Shown here piece by piece: positions 9,890 through 19,456 of a stretch of DNA of 64,000 nt; the stretch's first letter is position 1, and the number at the start of each line of letters is the position of its first letter. The notes under the pieces were generated by a model. It did no database searches, had not been told where the DNA came from, and saw only the letters and a list, made by a program, of their open reading frames with translations. Source of the DNA: Periplaneta americana (Eukaryota; Arthropoda; Insecta; Blattodea; Blattidae). The position numbers were made by a program, and so were the translations under genes. The DNA lies in contig NC_091130.1 in NCBI RefSeq assembly GCF_040183065.1, positions 20,414,859 to 20,478,858 on the forward strand, written 5' to 3'.

Positions 9890-11220
9890 TCGGTAAGAAA
9901 ATGAATGAATGAATTAATGAATAAATAAATAAATAAATACATAAACAATAAATAATTAATTAAGATTAAGTACATAAATGAAAGAGATAAAAAAATTGAA
10001 AAACATACACTGATAAAAAATGATGAAATAACGAGGTAAGAGAAAAAAGATAGAACGATAATCAAGAATAAAAAATCAAGAAAAAGCAAGGAAAAAGAAA
10101 CAAGGAAGAAAACAGAGCATGTGGGAAATAAAGTAATTTAGAAATAAATAAACTAAGAGAGAAGTATGAATCAGTAAACTAAAAAACAAAGTACTAAGAA
10201 AAAATAAACAAGAAAGAAAGAGAAAAAAGGTAAGCTATTAATAAACTGAGAAAAAGGAAGGAAAAATAAACAAGAAACATAAAATGAGAAAATGAAAGTT
10301 ACCAATAAATCAATAAAATAATAGAGCGAGAAGAAAGAAAAATAAACTACAAAAACGAGTGAGAAAAAGAGGAATAGAAAGCATCAAGAAATAAAAAAAC
10401 CAAGTAAAGAATAGAAAGGAAAATGAAACGAGGAAAAGACAGAAACGGGAAAAGAAAGTAATCAAGAAAGTAATAAACCAAGGGAAAAAATAAAGAAAAA
10501 TGAAACGAGGAAACAACAGAAAGCAGAAAAGAAAGTAATCAAGAAAGCAACAAAATAAGAGCTAGAGAAACAAGAAAAAATAAAACAGCAACAAATGAAA
10601 ATAGAGGGAAATAAAGTAGGTACTCAAGTAAACTAAAATATCAAGAAAAAGAAAGAAAAAAAGACATATGTGGGAAATAAAGGAATGTAGATATTAATAG
10701 AACAGAAAGAGAGAAGGAAGAAAAGAAACGGGAAAAGAAGAGAAATAGACGAAAAAGGTAAGTAAGAAATTAATAAAACAAGAAAAAGGAAGGAAACAAG
10801 AAAAATAAACAAGAAAGAATAGAGTATGTAGAAATGAAGGCTATCAATAAATCAGTAAAATAAGAAAAAGACCAGGAAGAAAAATAAACTATAAACAATG
10901 TGCAAAAAAGAGGGAGAGAAGCAATCAAGAAAGAAACATACCAAGAAGAAGAGAATGATAGAAAAATAATCTAGAAATAAAGATAAAACACGAGGAAGAA
11001 AGTTATGAAGAAATCAATAAACCAAGAAAGAGAGTAGGATGAAAAATAAAGAAGAAAGAATAGAACTGGGGGAAAATAAAGCATTAAAGAAATCAATAAA
11101 ATAAGAAAGAGACAAAAAAGGAAAAAACAGAAAGAGAAAAACAGCAAAAGAAATAAAGTAAAAAAAAACAGAGAAAAAATAAACAAGGACAAAATAGAAA
11201 GAGGGGAATAAAGCAATCAC
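9890..11220 (+). repeat. Long A/G-rich degenerate tract
   Basis: About 1.3 kb in which the plus strand is dominated by A and G, with recurring aaataaacaagaaa and gaaagaaagag words at irregular spacing. Minus-strand frames full of F, L, S and Y (for example 9571-10089 and 10971-11216) are by-products of this composition. It looks like an old, decayed simple or tandem repeat. Confidence 0.75.
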
Positions 11221-11355
11221 AATATGAATTGCCTCATAAGTGGTGCCTTGTTGGTATCACTTGTGAGGTTCAGACCTGACTTCGGACTAATCAACAAAAT
11301 GAATAACCCTAAGTAAAGATTAATTTTTTGGTCCTACAGAATATATCTGTTATGG

Positions 11356-11518
11356 TAACAATGGTTATTAGAGCAGAAAAATTCGCTCCGGCGCCGGGAA
11401 TCGAACCGGGGCCCTTGGTTCTACGTACCAAGTGCTCTAACCACTGAGCTACGCCGAAGTTCAATCCACAGCACCGGATCGAATTCCTCTCCCCGGCACG
11501 AATTTTTAACCATTGTTA
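11356..11518 (-). mobile_element. Fold-back element with tRNA-like core
   Basis: Inverted arms taacaatggttatta (11356) and taaccattgtta (right edge, 11507-11518), each followed inward by AAAAATTCG, surround a minus-strand tRNA-like sequence. A second partial copy of the tRNA 3' part lies in the right arm (11470-11505). The design repeats that at 55588-55928. Flanking 11221-11355 has no recognised feature. Confidence 0.6.
11386..11457 (-). tRNA. tRNA-like pseudogene, loop ACGTAGA
   Basis: The minus strand gives a paired acceptor (TTCGGCG with CGCCGGA), a D arm GCTC/GAGC and an anticodon stem TTGGT/ACCAA around ACGTAGA. The T arm has lost one base (CCGGTTCGATTCCCGG). Position 33 is C instead of U, so it is unlikely to be a working tRNA. 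Read as a SINE or element head. Confidence 0.6.
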
Positions 11519-11520
11519 AA

Positions 11521-12210
11521 ATGAATAAACTAGGAAAAAAGTAAAGGAAAATAAGATAGAATTAATACAGAAGGGAATAAACAGCAGACAGTGGATGAAT
11601 GTACTGTAAGAAAGTGGGTTACTATATGAATAGATAGATGGTAGATAGAGTATAGAGATCCATAGACATATAGGCTAGATTACTTCTAATAAGAGAGAAG
11701 AATAATGAAGACAAACGTCCCAGCACTCATGTTAATATTAAAATTCAATCGAATTTATTATGCTTATGCATCAAGTGAGTAGTAAATGTAGCCAACGGAA
11801 TAAAGCGACACGTTTGAAAGATATCCCTGCATAAAGAAAGTACAGCGGTTTGGTCACCATGGCAACTATGCGGCATGAAGTCAATAAATAACTCCTGTCA
11901 GCAGACACCAAATGTCCCGATAGAAAAATTGATTGCTAACGGCCGTAAGGAATTCTATTGTAGTTTGTCCATCACCACGGACGGGAGCGACGAGTCAATC
12001 GTCCCACCTGCCGCCGCGACCTAACCTCGATTATTGCGACAATAATTCACCGCGCCTCCGTAGCTTTAACAGCGACCGTTAGCGGTGTGACGGTAATATG
12101 TGGTGCACAAATATAAAGGAATGTATAGACTATACAAGCAGAAAGAAAACTATGAAATGAACAAATAAAGTAAAAATATACCAAAATTAAACATATACAT
12201 AAGTAAAATA
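11521..12210. other. Unassigned sequence with a GC-rich patch
   Basis: Mostly AT-rich. About 11935-12110 is distinctly GC-rich, with CCACCTGCCGCCGCGACC and CGCGCCTCCG, but no open frame or tRNA was recognised in it. Confidence 0.35.
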
Positions 12211-13019
12211 ATAGTAATATGCGTTACAAGAGCGGTATGTTGTCGTTTTCATGTTCGAGGAAAAGATTGAAAAAGCGAAACGCAGTTGAGATTTTTTAAT
12301 TTCCGAGAACATGAAAACAAACATACCGCTCGTGTATCGTACATTATTTTGTGCGAAGATCGTTTATTACATACCTGAAAGACGAATTTCTAATTAGTTG
12401 CAATGAAATCTCCATGTTGGTTTCTGTTTAATGACGGAAACTTCGGAATACCATAATATCTATCTTCAACATTATTGCTATAAAATGTTTTGTGTTTACT
12501 ATGCTCCAGCAGGCCGTGATATACGTCTGTCTTCCCCCCCCCCCCCCCGTCTATAAATGTGAACTTAAAACAAACGGTAAGGTTATGTAATGATTTATTT
12601 TTCATTTTAATACATTAACAATATTATTTATATAACATAATGCAGTAATAACGTCGGCATCTGGAATTTTGTTGATTTTTTCACAGCTTCCTTAATGTTA
12701 CTTGCATCAGGAATGCAGTAACTTTTGTGGAGTAGTAGAGTTTACTTAATTTTTGCAAATATTTAAAAACAATAATTAACAGTGCAATTTAGGTGAAATT
12801 GCAGAGGTAAGTTTCCAATTTACAATTATTACTATGTTAAACGTCTCTAAAAATAATATGTTAAAAGCCTAAAGCAGTAAAATGAATGTGGCGCTTAAGC
12901 GGTAAGAAGAGGGAAATTGTTGTGTGTCTTAAGTTGGGATACTGAATGTGGTATTTCACACTTACCGCGTATTGGTTTTGTGCGGAAAGCAAGCAAATAC
13001 GCATGATCTCTCACAAAAT
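12211..13019 (+). repeat. 810-bp dispersed repeat, copy 2
   Basis: Direct copy of 8084-8894, about 4.1 kb away and with the same boundaries. A run of 15 C (about 12535-12549) replaces a T/C run in copy 1. The opening hairpin is intact here. The flanks of the two copies are unrelated, which places the repeat ends at atagtaatatgcg and cacaaaat. Confidence 0.75.
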
Positions 13020-13099
13020 GTATTACCTAGGCCTACACAATAAATAAACGTATAGGTATAGGTAAGCTTATAGGTAAACGTATAGGTTATAATATAGTT

Positions 13100-13398
13100 C
13101 TTAGGAAAATATTTGGGGCTAAGAGGGATGAAGTTACAGGAGAATGGAGAAAGTTACACAACGCAGAACTGCACGCATTGATTCTTCACCTGACATAATT
13201 AGGAACATTAAGTCCCGACGTTTGAGATAGGCAGGGCATGTGGCACGTATGGGCGAATCCAAAAATGCATAGTGTGTTAGTTGGGAGGCAGGATGGAAAA
13301 AGACCTTTGGGGAGGCCGAGACGTAGATGGGAAGAGAATATTAAAATGGATTTGAGGGAGATGGATATGATGATAAAGAGTGGATTAATCTTGCTCAG
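13100..13398 (+). mobile_element. LINE family B fragment, 3' end (chimera part a)
   Basis: Codes in pieces for KIFGAKRDEVTGEWRKL, then HVARMGESKNAYxVLVG-like and [16 protein letters not shown], the C-terminal region of family B. It stops in the middle of the normal ILAQDRD-type block at about 13398. There the sequence jumps to the RT palm of part b. Same family at 31959, 40589, 46470 and 48780. Confidence 0.75.
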
Positions 13399-13404
13399 GA
13401 TAGG

Positions 13405-13905
13405 ATGTGTCTCAGTGAAACGTACAGCAGAGTTCGTATAGGTCGGTTTCTGTCAGATGCGTTTCCAATTCACTGTGGGCTAAAGCAAGGAGATGCACTA
13501 TCACCTTTACTTTTTAACATTGCTCTAGAGTATGCCATTAGGAAAGTCCAGGATAACAGAGAGGGTTTGGAATTGAACGGGTTACACCAGCTGCTTGTCT
13601 ATGCGGATGACGTGAATATGTTAGGAGAAAATTCACAAACGATTAGAGAAAACACGGGAATTTTACTGGAAGCAAGTAAAGAGATAGGTTTGGAAGTAAA
13701 TCCCGAAAAGACAATGTATATGATTATGTCTCGTGACCAGAATATTGTACGAAATGGAAATATAAAAATTGGAAATTTATCTTTTGTAGAGGTGGAGAAG
13801 TCCAAATATCTGGGAGCAACAGTAACAAATATAAACGATAGTCGGGAGGAAATTAAACACAGAATAAATATGGGAAATGCCTGTTATTATTCGGTTGAGA
13901 AATAA
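13405..13905 (+). pseudogene. LINE B reverse transcriptase palm
   Basis: Has [20 protein letters not shown] (RT block 4), [13 protein letters not shown] with the catalytic YADD (block 5), EVNPEKT (block 6) and KYLGATVTN (block 7). This is the reverse transcriptase that copies LINE RNA at the target. The frame ends at a stop (GAGAAATAA) produced by the 38-bp duplication rather than at the native end. The fingers domain is missing. Confidence 0.85.
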
Positions 13906-13976
13906 ATATGGGAAATGCCTGTTATTATTTGGTTGAGAAATAAATATGGGAAATGCCTGTTATTATTCAGTTGAGA
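13863..13976 (+). repeat. 38-bp tandem triplication within LINE B
   Basis: AATAAATATGGGAAATGCC starts at 13863, 13901 and 13939, exactly 38 bp apart. Copies 41159 (minus) and 49230 carry only one unit, so the expansion is private to this copy. Because 38 is not a multiple of 3 it shifts the reading frame. Confidence 0.85.
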
Positions 13977-14104
13977 AACTTTTATCATCCAGTCTGCTGT
14001 CCAAAAATCTCAAAGTTAGAATTTATAAAACAGTTATATTGCCGGTTGTTCTGTATGGTTGTGAAACTTGGACTCTCACTTTGAGAGAGGAATAGAGATT
14101 AAGG

Positions 14105-14353
14105 GTGTTTGAGAATAAGGTGCTTAGGAAAATATTTGGGGCTAAGAGGGATGAAGTTACAGGAGAATGGAGAAAGTTACACAACACAGAACTGCACGCA
14201 TTGTATTCTTCACCTGACATAATTAGGAACATTAAATCCAGGTGTTGGAGATGGGCAGGGCATGTAGCACGTATGGGCGTATCCAGAAATGCATATAGAG
14301 TATTATTTGGGAGGCCGGAGGGAAAAAAGACCTTTAGGGAGACCGAGACGTAG
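14105..14353 (+). pseudogene. LINE B C-terminal region
   Basis: Codes for MFENKVLRKIFGAKRDEVTG, HVARMGVSRNAYRVLFGRPE and then frameshifts before the [16 protein letters not shown] block (about 14345-14400). A stop separates it from the preceding YGCETWTLTLREE (14048-14092). This domain follows the RT in the family; its function is not known to me. Confidence 0.8.
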
Positions 14354-14501
14354 ATGGGAAGATAATATTAAGATGGATTTGAGGGAGGTGGGATATGATG
14401 AAGAGACTGGATTAATCTTGCTCAGGATAAGGACCAATGGCGGGCTTATGTGAGGACGGCAATGAACCTCCGGGTTCCTTAAAAGCCAGTAAGTAAGTAA
14501 G

Positions 14502-14509
14502 TATTATTA

Positions 14510-14552
<43 letters not shown>
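14502..14552 (+). repeat. (ATT)n microsatellite at LINE B 3' end
   Basis: About 15 ATT units with one CATT interruption directly after the LINE B AGTAAGTAAG tail, so it probably grew from the retrotransposon tail. Confidence 0.85.
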
Positions 14553-14553
<1 letters not shown>

Positions 14554-15198
14554 AATGAAAATCTGGAATATCTCTTGCTCCATGGTAATCATTAGCAATC
14601 AATTACCATTCGATTAAAAAAAAACATCAGAGTGCATAGCTTCTCTTTTCTAGCGGTTTATGTTTCTTTCTTCTACCACCAGTCGGAGCAGCACTACAAC
14701 AGCTTTCTTTCCCCCATTGCTGGACAATATTTCAGAGTTTCGCAACTTGCGTGAGCAAGCATTGTTATCTGCGTGTCCGCCTGTCTCTGACCGTCCGTAC
14801 GAAACAAATTGGCTCCCATTGTACAGATTATGGTACATGTCTTGTTAACATGCGACACCAGTTCGAATCCCACCTCGAAGACAACCAATTAGAGGTAATG
14901 CGTGCTTATTCCAAATATATTACTCCCAACGCGTATGCTTGAAATTTTAATTATAGAAAAGCACCCAGTGTGTTCTGCTAGAAACAACATGACGACAGAT
15001 CAGGCGATTTTGCTTAAATTTTATCATGAAATGGTAGCGAGAGCTGAGTCATTAAAGAAATAATTTAACTACAGAAACGAAGTTTATGAGATGTGTTGAA
15101 CGATATACGCGAAAATATGGATATGATAATGAATGGGAGGTGACGGTAGGAATATATTCAAACTTTCTGAAAAGGACACGAAGAACTGGAGAAACAAT
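14553..15198. other. Unassigned sequence
   Basis: Four overlapping frames of about 62 codons on both strands (14650-14942) have no recognisable protein similarity. No repeat copy identified. Confidence 0.35.
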
Positions 15199-15232
15199 AC
15201 GATGAAAGAGTAATGGAACGGAGAAAAATTCT

Positions 15233-15304
15233 CTCCTGCGCCGGGATTTGAACCCGGGTTTTCAGCTCTACGCGCTGATGCTTTAGCCACTAAGCCACAC
15301 CGGA
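15233..15304 (-). tRNA. tRNA-like SINE head (minus copy)
   Basis: Nearly the same as 15378-15449 but in reverse, with loop GCGTAGA and one acceptor mismatch (CGCAGGA). Complete D and T arms. Treated as a SINE promoter rather than a working tRNA. Confidence 0.6.
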
Positions 15305-15377
15305 TATCCACCCCGGCGCCGGAACCCAAGAGTTGGAACTTAATCTGAGACGATTCTGTCCGGCGCCGGGGTGGGTA

Positions 15378-15449
15378 TCCGGTGTGGCTTAGTGGCTAAA
15401 GCATCAGCACGTAGAGCTGAAAACCCGGGTTCAAATCCCGGCGCCGGAG
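15378..15449 (+). tRNA. tRNA-like SINE head with complete cloverleaf
   Basis: All four arms pair: TCCGGTG/CGCCGGA, GCTT/AAGC, TCAGC/GCTGA and CCGGG/CCCGG, total 72 nt. The loop is ACGTAGA, formally a GTA (Tyr) anticodon, but with C at position 33 and no intron. Boxes A and B are intact, so Pol III transcription is plausible. Multiple copies and flanking SINE body argue against a real tRNA gene. Confidence 0.7.
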
Positions 15450-15757
15450 AGAAATTTTCTCCGTTCCATTACTCTTTCATCGTATGATGATGCAGAATAT
15501 CTGCATGGAAATATCATATGTACTTCGGTACATTAAAATAATATATATGATATGCGCAAATCACTTCGTGATTCAAGACGGCGCTTAATCCGTCGGATCC
15601 CGGCCAACTAGTCACTCATAACGAGTGCACCTCAGCACATGTGTGGACTTCAGTCCTACATTCATAGACATCTATGACGTAGTGCAGAGGGCGGTCACTA
15701 GAGGGAACCCAAGAGTTGGAACAATCTGAGACGATTCTGACGGCGCCGGGGTGGGTA

Positions 15758-15829
15758 TTCGGTGTGACTTAGTGGATAAAGCATCAGCACGTAGAGCTGA
15801 AAACCCGGGTTCAAATCCCGGCGCCGGAG
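15758..15829 (+). tRNA. tRNA-like SINE head (second tandem unit)
   Basis: Same 72-nt layout as 15378-15449 with a few changes (TTCGGTG acceptor, ACTT in the D arm giving a mismatch). Loop ACGTAGA retained. Confidence 0.6.
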
Positions 15830-15929
15830 AGAAATTTTCTCCGTTCCATTACTCTTTCATCGTCTGATGACGCAGAATATCTGCATGGAAATATCATATG
15901 TACTTCGGTACATTAAAATAATATATATG

Positions 15930-16310
15930 GAGAAATAATGTTAAAAAGAATGACAAAAAATGTACAGAAAAAGCATTCATGAGGAATGGCGAAATCAAAG
16001 AAGATATCTAGAGTGACAGTTTGAAGTTCGAATACACAATTACGTCTTTTTTTTTAAGGGAATCGATAACGGGTATTAAACTGTAAGCACAAACATGAGG
16101 AAAATATGTACAGTAAATGAACACGTCAATAAAGTGAACCAATCTGGAAATAAAAGGGAAAACAAGAAGCAACAAAAATGGAAGGAGAGAAAGAGGGTGT
16201 AAGAAAGGAAGAATGACACAAGGAAAGAACAAGGAAAAAGTGCAAGGAAAAAAAGACCCGAGAGAATGGAACGAGGGAAAAAAATAAATGAAGAAGAAAA
16301 GGAAAAAAAA
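15930..16310 (+). other. Unassigned, purine-rich second half
   Basis: About 16140-16310 is rich in A and G (gaaggagagaaagag). The minus-strand frame 16008-16391 is a composition artefact rich in F, L and S. Confidence 0.5.
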
Positions 16311-16448
16311 CAGAAAATCCAATCGAATGCTAATCCATTTAATCGCAGTCATATAATATAATCTAATACAATTGAAATTAATATAATTCAATTCAATGCA
16401 TTATAATTTAGCTCGACAGAATTTAATACAACATAATTCCGTCGAATG

Positions 16449-16704
16449 TTTTTTAAGTAGGTTATTTTACGACGATTTATCATCATCTTAGGTTATTTAG
16501 CATCTTAATGAGATGAAGGTGATAATGTCGGTGAAATGAGTCCGAGCTCCAGAACCGAAAGTTACCCAGCATTTGCTCATATTTGGTTGAGGGAAAACCC
16601 CGGAAAAACCTCAACCAGGTAACTTGTTCCGACCGGGAATCAAACCCATGCCACTTGCTTTCGCGGTCAGACGCGCTAGCCGTTACTCCACAGGTGTGGA
16701 CTCC
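16449..16704 (-). mobile_element. tRNA-derived SINE inside the AT-rich array
   Basis: Minus-strand head with GGAGTAACGGCTAGCGCGTC (A-box side) and GGGTTTGATTCCC (B box). The body shares the GAGGTTTTTCCGGGGTTTTC type segment, and the tail is TTTTTT on the plus strand. tcgaat on both sides may be a short target duplication. Same family as 31150-31372. Confidence 0.75.
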
Positions 16705-16866
16705 TTCGAATATAGGTCTAATGTAATTAAAACTAGATTTTAATATATCCTAATACTATCGAATATAATGCAGTCTAATACAGTGAAATTTAATATAATC
16801 TAATTCAGTTGAATGTTAGGTAATCTAATACAATGGAATTCAGTTGAATTTAATGCAATCGAATTT

Positions 16867-17302
16867 AATAACCTAATTCAGTTTAACATAGGCGTCATGT
16901 AATCTAGGGTAATACAATCGTATTTAATGTAATATATTTCAGTTGAGTGTAATGTAATCTAGTGTAACCAAATTTAATAACCTAATTCAGTTTAATATAG
17001 GCCTCATGTAATCTGGGGTAATGCAATCGTATTTAATGTAATACAATTCAATTAAATGTAATGTAATCTAATGTAATCGAATTTAATAACCTAATTCAGC
17101 TTAACATAGGCGTCATGTAATCTAGGGTAATACAATCATATTTAAAGTAATATAATTCAGTTAAGTGTAATGTAATCTAGTGTAACCAAATTTAATAACC
17201 CAATTCAGTTTAATATAGGTCTCACTTAAACTAGGGTAATACAATCGTATTTAATATAACCCAATTCAGTTGAATATAATGTAATCTAGTAAATCGGATT
17301 TG
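16867..17302 (+). repeat. 109-bp higher-order unit, four copies
   Basis: AATAACC[T/C]AATTCAG begins at 16867, 16976, 17085 and 17194, exactly 109 bp apart each time. Each unit contains TAATCTAGGGTAATACAATC or a close variant. Units 1 and 3 share cgtcatg while units 2 and 4 share a different pair, suggesting a 218-bp dimer. Confidence 0.85.
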
Positions 17303-17632
17303 AACAATCTATTTTAGTAGAATTCAATGTAATCTAATTTGATCGAATTTAATCAAATTCAAGGAAATTGAATATAATCCATTCATTTAATTTAATGCAG
17401 TCCAATTCAGTAGAATGAAACGTAATCTAATCCAGTGGAATACAATGTAATTTAAACCAATCGATTTCAATCGAATGCAATATAATATAATCCAGTGGGG
17501 TTTAATATAATCTAACCCAGTCGAATGAATTATTGTCATGTATCTGAATGAAATTTAATGTAGGCTAATCCAATGAAATTCAGAAAGCCGAAAGACAAAC
17601 AAAAAACGAAAATAAGACAACAGACAAAATTT

Positions 17633-17692
17633 GAAAATGCTGGATTTGCAGTGAAGAACCGGTCATTGGACAGAAGACTATGAATGAATGGC
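17633..17692 (+). mobile_element. LINE C 3'-terminal fragment
   Basis: AATGCTGGATTTGCAGTGAA followed by the ACTATGAATGAATG end seen at 37270-37320. Only about 60 bp remains. Confidence 0.65.
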
Positions 17693-17872
17693 TTCAGCTT
17701 CACGAGAATCTATACCTGAAAGCTAGATTTGCATAATACACGTTACTGTTCGTTAACAGAAAACCACAATTCAAGTCACACAGTTTGTGTGCATTTAATA
17801 TTGAGTCTCTGGCGGCCTGTCAGCCCACTTGAGATATGTGGATAAAGGAATTGAGCCGGTGTCTGGAGTAGT

Positions 17873-17987
17873 TCCTGGGTAGCTCAGTCGGTAGAGCGTT
17901 GGCGCGTTCAGCCTAAGGTCCCGGGTTTGATACCAGGCCCGGAACAATTTTCCCCTTGGAATTATTATTAGTATTATTACTATTATC

Positions 17988-18022
<35 letters not shown>

Positions 18023-18023
18023 C
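17873..18023 (+). mobile_element. Minimal SINE: tRNA-like head plus TAA tail
   Basis: The head (17873-17945) has a D arm GCTC/GAGC, an anticodon arm around GCGTTCA, and a B box GGTTTGATACC with one arm mismatch. It is followed by AATTTTCCCCTTGG and then an ATT/TAA repeat (about 17957-18023). The B box departs from consensus, so activity is doubtful. Confidence 0.65.
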
Positions 18024-18496
18024 ATCATCATCTCTATCACACGACACAAAGAATTAGTACAGTACATTGTATTCGGAATCGGTCCGAAGTTAAAACGACA
18101 GTAAAGGAGCAATGGTGAAACGAAGACTACACATGAAACAGAAGGATACGTAGAACACATATTCTTTCACTCCAGGAGTATGTTATACATATGCAGGGTC
18201 TTTTATCAGGAAACCTTGGGAAGTTGACTTCCATGCCCCTTATACGCCTTCATAGCGTGCCTCCGCTTGTAGAAGTGCGATAGTTGTGAGTTATGGCAGC
18301 CACAAAGATCGAGCAGCAACAGGTTAGGTCCGTGCGGCGGGTCACGCGATGTAACGCACACCAGATAAATGATACGCGACGCTGCAGGTGCCACGCCCAC
18401 CTCTTATCACCGTTATATCTGTATTATTCGTTTAAAACGATGCCTGTCCGCCGCCACATGAAGCGCTGGGTCCGACTTGCCAGTGATGGCAACTTC
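18024..18496. other. Unassigned sequence
   Basis: A moderately GC-rich part (18230-18480) holds small overlapping frames on both strands but no recognised domain. It ends where the Penelope-like element begins. Confidence 0.35.
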
Positions 18497-18599
18497 TTTT
18501 AGCAAAATTTCTCCTTTCTTTCACTATAAATTTCCATACAACCCCAACATAATAGACAACATAATACGTAAGACAAAACATAATCACAAAAAAACATAA

Positions 18600-19184
18600 G
18601 AATACAACACAAACACAAGAACACAAAAAAACATCACACTAACATACGAAAACAAAAACACATACAAAATTGCAACCTCATTCAAGAAATTAAATTACAA
18701 CATCCCATACAGAACAAATAACACTCTACAAAAACATCTCAACACACAAACAACACAAACAAACAAATACAACCACACAGGCGTATACAAACTCAAATGT
18801 AACACCTGCAACAACTTCTACATAGGACAGACAGGCAGATCATTTCAAACACGTTACAAAGAACACATCACAGCCATAACAAAAATACAAAACACCTCCA
18901 CATATGCAGAACACATCACAAATGCTAACCACACCCACAGAGACATCAACACAGACATGGAAACACTACACATCCAACCAAGAAGCCAGAAACTAAACAC
19001 ACTAGAAAAATATGAAATATACAGACACACAAAAACACACCCCAACGAAATTCTCAACACACAACTCAACTTCAAAACACACACACTCTTTGACTCTACA
19101 CTATACCACAGGAACACACCCTCACAGGAAACAGAACAAGTGGCGCCAAGACCAACAACGACCAGTTCTGAAGATGACTCATAA
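18600..19184 (+). pseudogene. GIY-YIG endonuclease domain of Penelope-like element
   Basis: An open frame of 194 codons with no ATG near its start; it is bounded upstream by the stop at 18597. It has the linker YKIATSFKKLNYNIPYRTNN, then GVYKLKCNTCNNFYIGQTGR, which gives the GIY and YIG motifs with CxxC between and the conserved R. It continues RYKEH, YAEHITNANH and LEKYEIYRH. In Penelope-like elements this domain nicks target DNA for integration. All the motif residues I know are present, so decay is mainly the lost RT and the single upstream stop. Confidence 0.85.
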
Positions 19185-19210
19185 ATAGGTCGAAACATGT
19201 AAACGAGGAA
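19161..19210 (+). ncRNA. Hammerhead-ribozyme-like motif (Penelope-like element)
   Basis: CTGAAGA (19168-19174) and GAAA (19192-19195) match the hammerhead core CUGANGA and GAAA. The bases between can form a short stem II (GACT with GGTC). CATGTA follows, giving a minimal helix III and a UA cleavage dinucleotide. GTT before and AAC after could form three pairs of stem I. Penelope-like elements are known to carry such ribozymes. Stem I is weak here, so cleavage is uncertain. Confidence 0.5.
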
Positions 19211-19456
19211 CGTTGAAATTTAACACAGGAAAGTCTTACCATACATATTCCGAATATAAATTTCCTTTTAGAAAGCTAATTTACCCTCTGCTTTTTATTG
19301 GCCAGAACAGTAGGCTAATCGAGAGAGCCAAAATTGGTAACAACGAATCAAGTACGACAGGTCCCTAGTAGAAAGAACAACCTATTTTTTTTTTTTGCTT
19401 ACAAATCGATAACATATTAAATTGGAAAAATTATGTTAAATAAATTACCCCCAAAC

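Larger units (their letters stand above)
13399..14490 (+). mobile_element. LINE family B copy (chimera part b)
   Basis: Contains the RT palm, the C-terminal region and the 3' end with the AGTAAGTAAGTA motif typical of this family, followed by an ATT microsatellite. The 5' side begins at the [10 protein letters not shown] block with no upstream endonuclease. A 38-bp triplication and several frameshifts make it inactive. Confidence 0.85.
15199..15482. repeat. Inverted pair of tRNA-headed SINE units
   Basis: 15199-15317 and 15362-15482 are inverted copies of about 115 bp. Each holds a 72-nt tRNA-like head plus the flank AGAGTAATGGAACGGAG or its complement. The loop between them (about 15318-15361) contains aacccaagagttggaac. 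Head-to-head arrangement could form a long hairpin RNA. Confidence 0.8.
15323..15929 (+). repeat. 383-bp tandem duplication of a tRNA-headed SINE
   Basis: AACCCAAGAGTTGGAAC starts at 15323 and again at 15706, and the following tRNA-like head and body match. Unit 1 is full (15323-15705), while unit 2 stops at 15929 after the AATATATATG block. The part of unit 1 at 15549-15705 (gatatgcgcaaatcacttcg onward) is a downstream body segment missing from unit 2. Confidence 0.8.
16311..17580 (+). repeat. AT-rich degenerate tandem array
   Basis: Built from variants of AATCGAATTTAATATAATC and AATTCAGTTGAATGTAATG, repeating every few tens of bases. A SINE at 16449-16704 interrupts it. Between 16867 and about 17302 a 109-bp higher-order unit repeats four times. 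About 480 bp of it reappears inside LINE A copy 2 at 19771-20245. Confidence 0.85.
18497..19260 (+). mobile_element. Penelope-like retroelement, 3' part
   Basis: Contains the linker and GIY-YIG endonuclease of a Penelope-like element, then a hammerhead-like motif and a 3' UTR. The RT that should precede is absent (5' truncation). The region is strikingly rich in A and C on the plus strand, unlike its neighbours. One stop at 18597-18599 separates the first 32 codons from the rest. Confidence 0.85.

Noticed and set aside
15378-15449. Functional tRNA-Tyr(GTA)
   Set aside because: C at position 33, no Tyr intron, several local copies and SINE-body flanks point to a SINE head.
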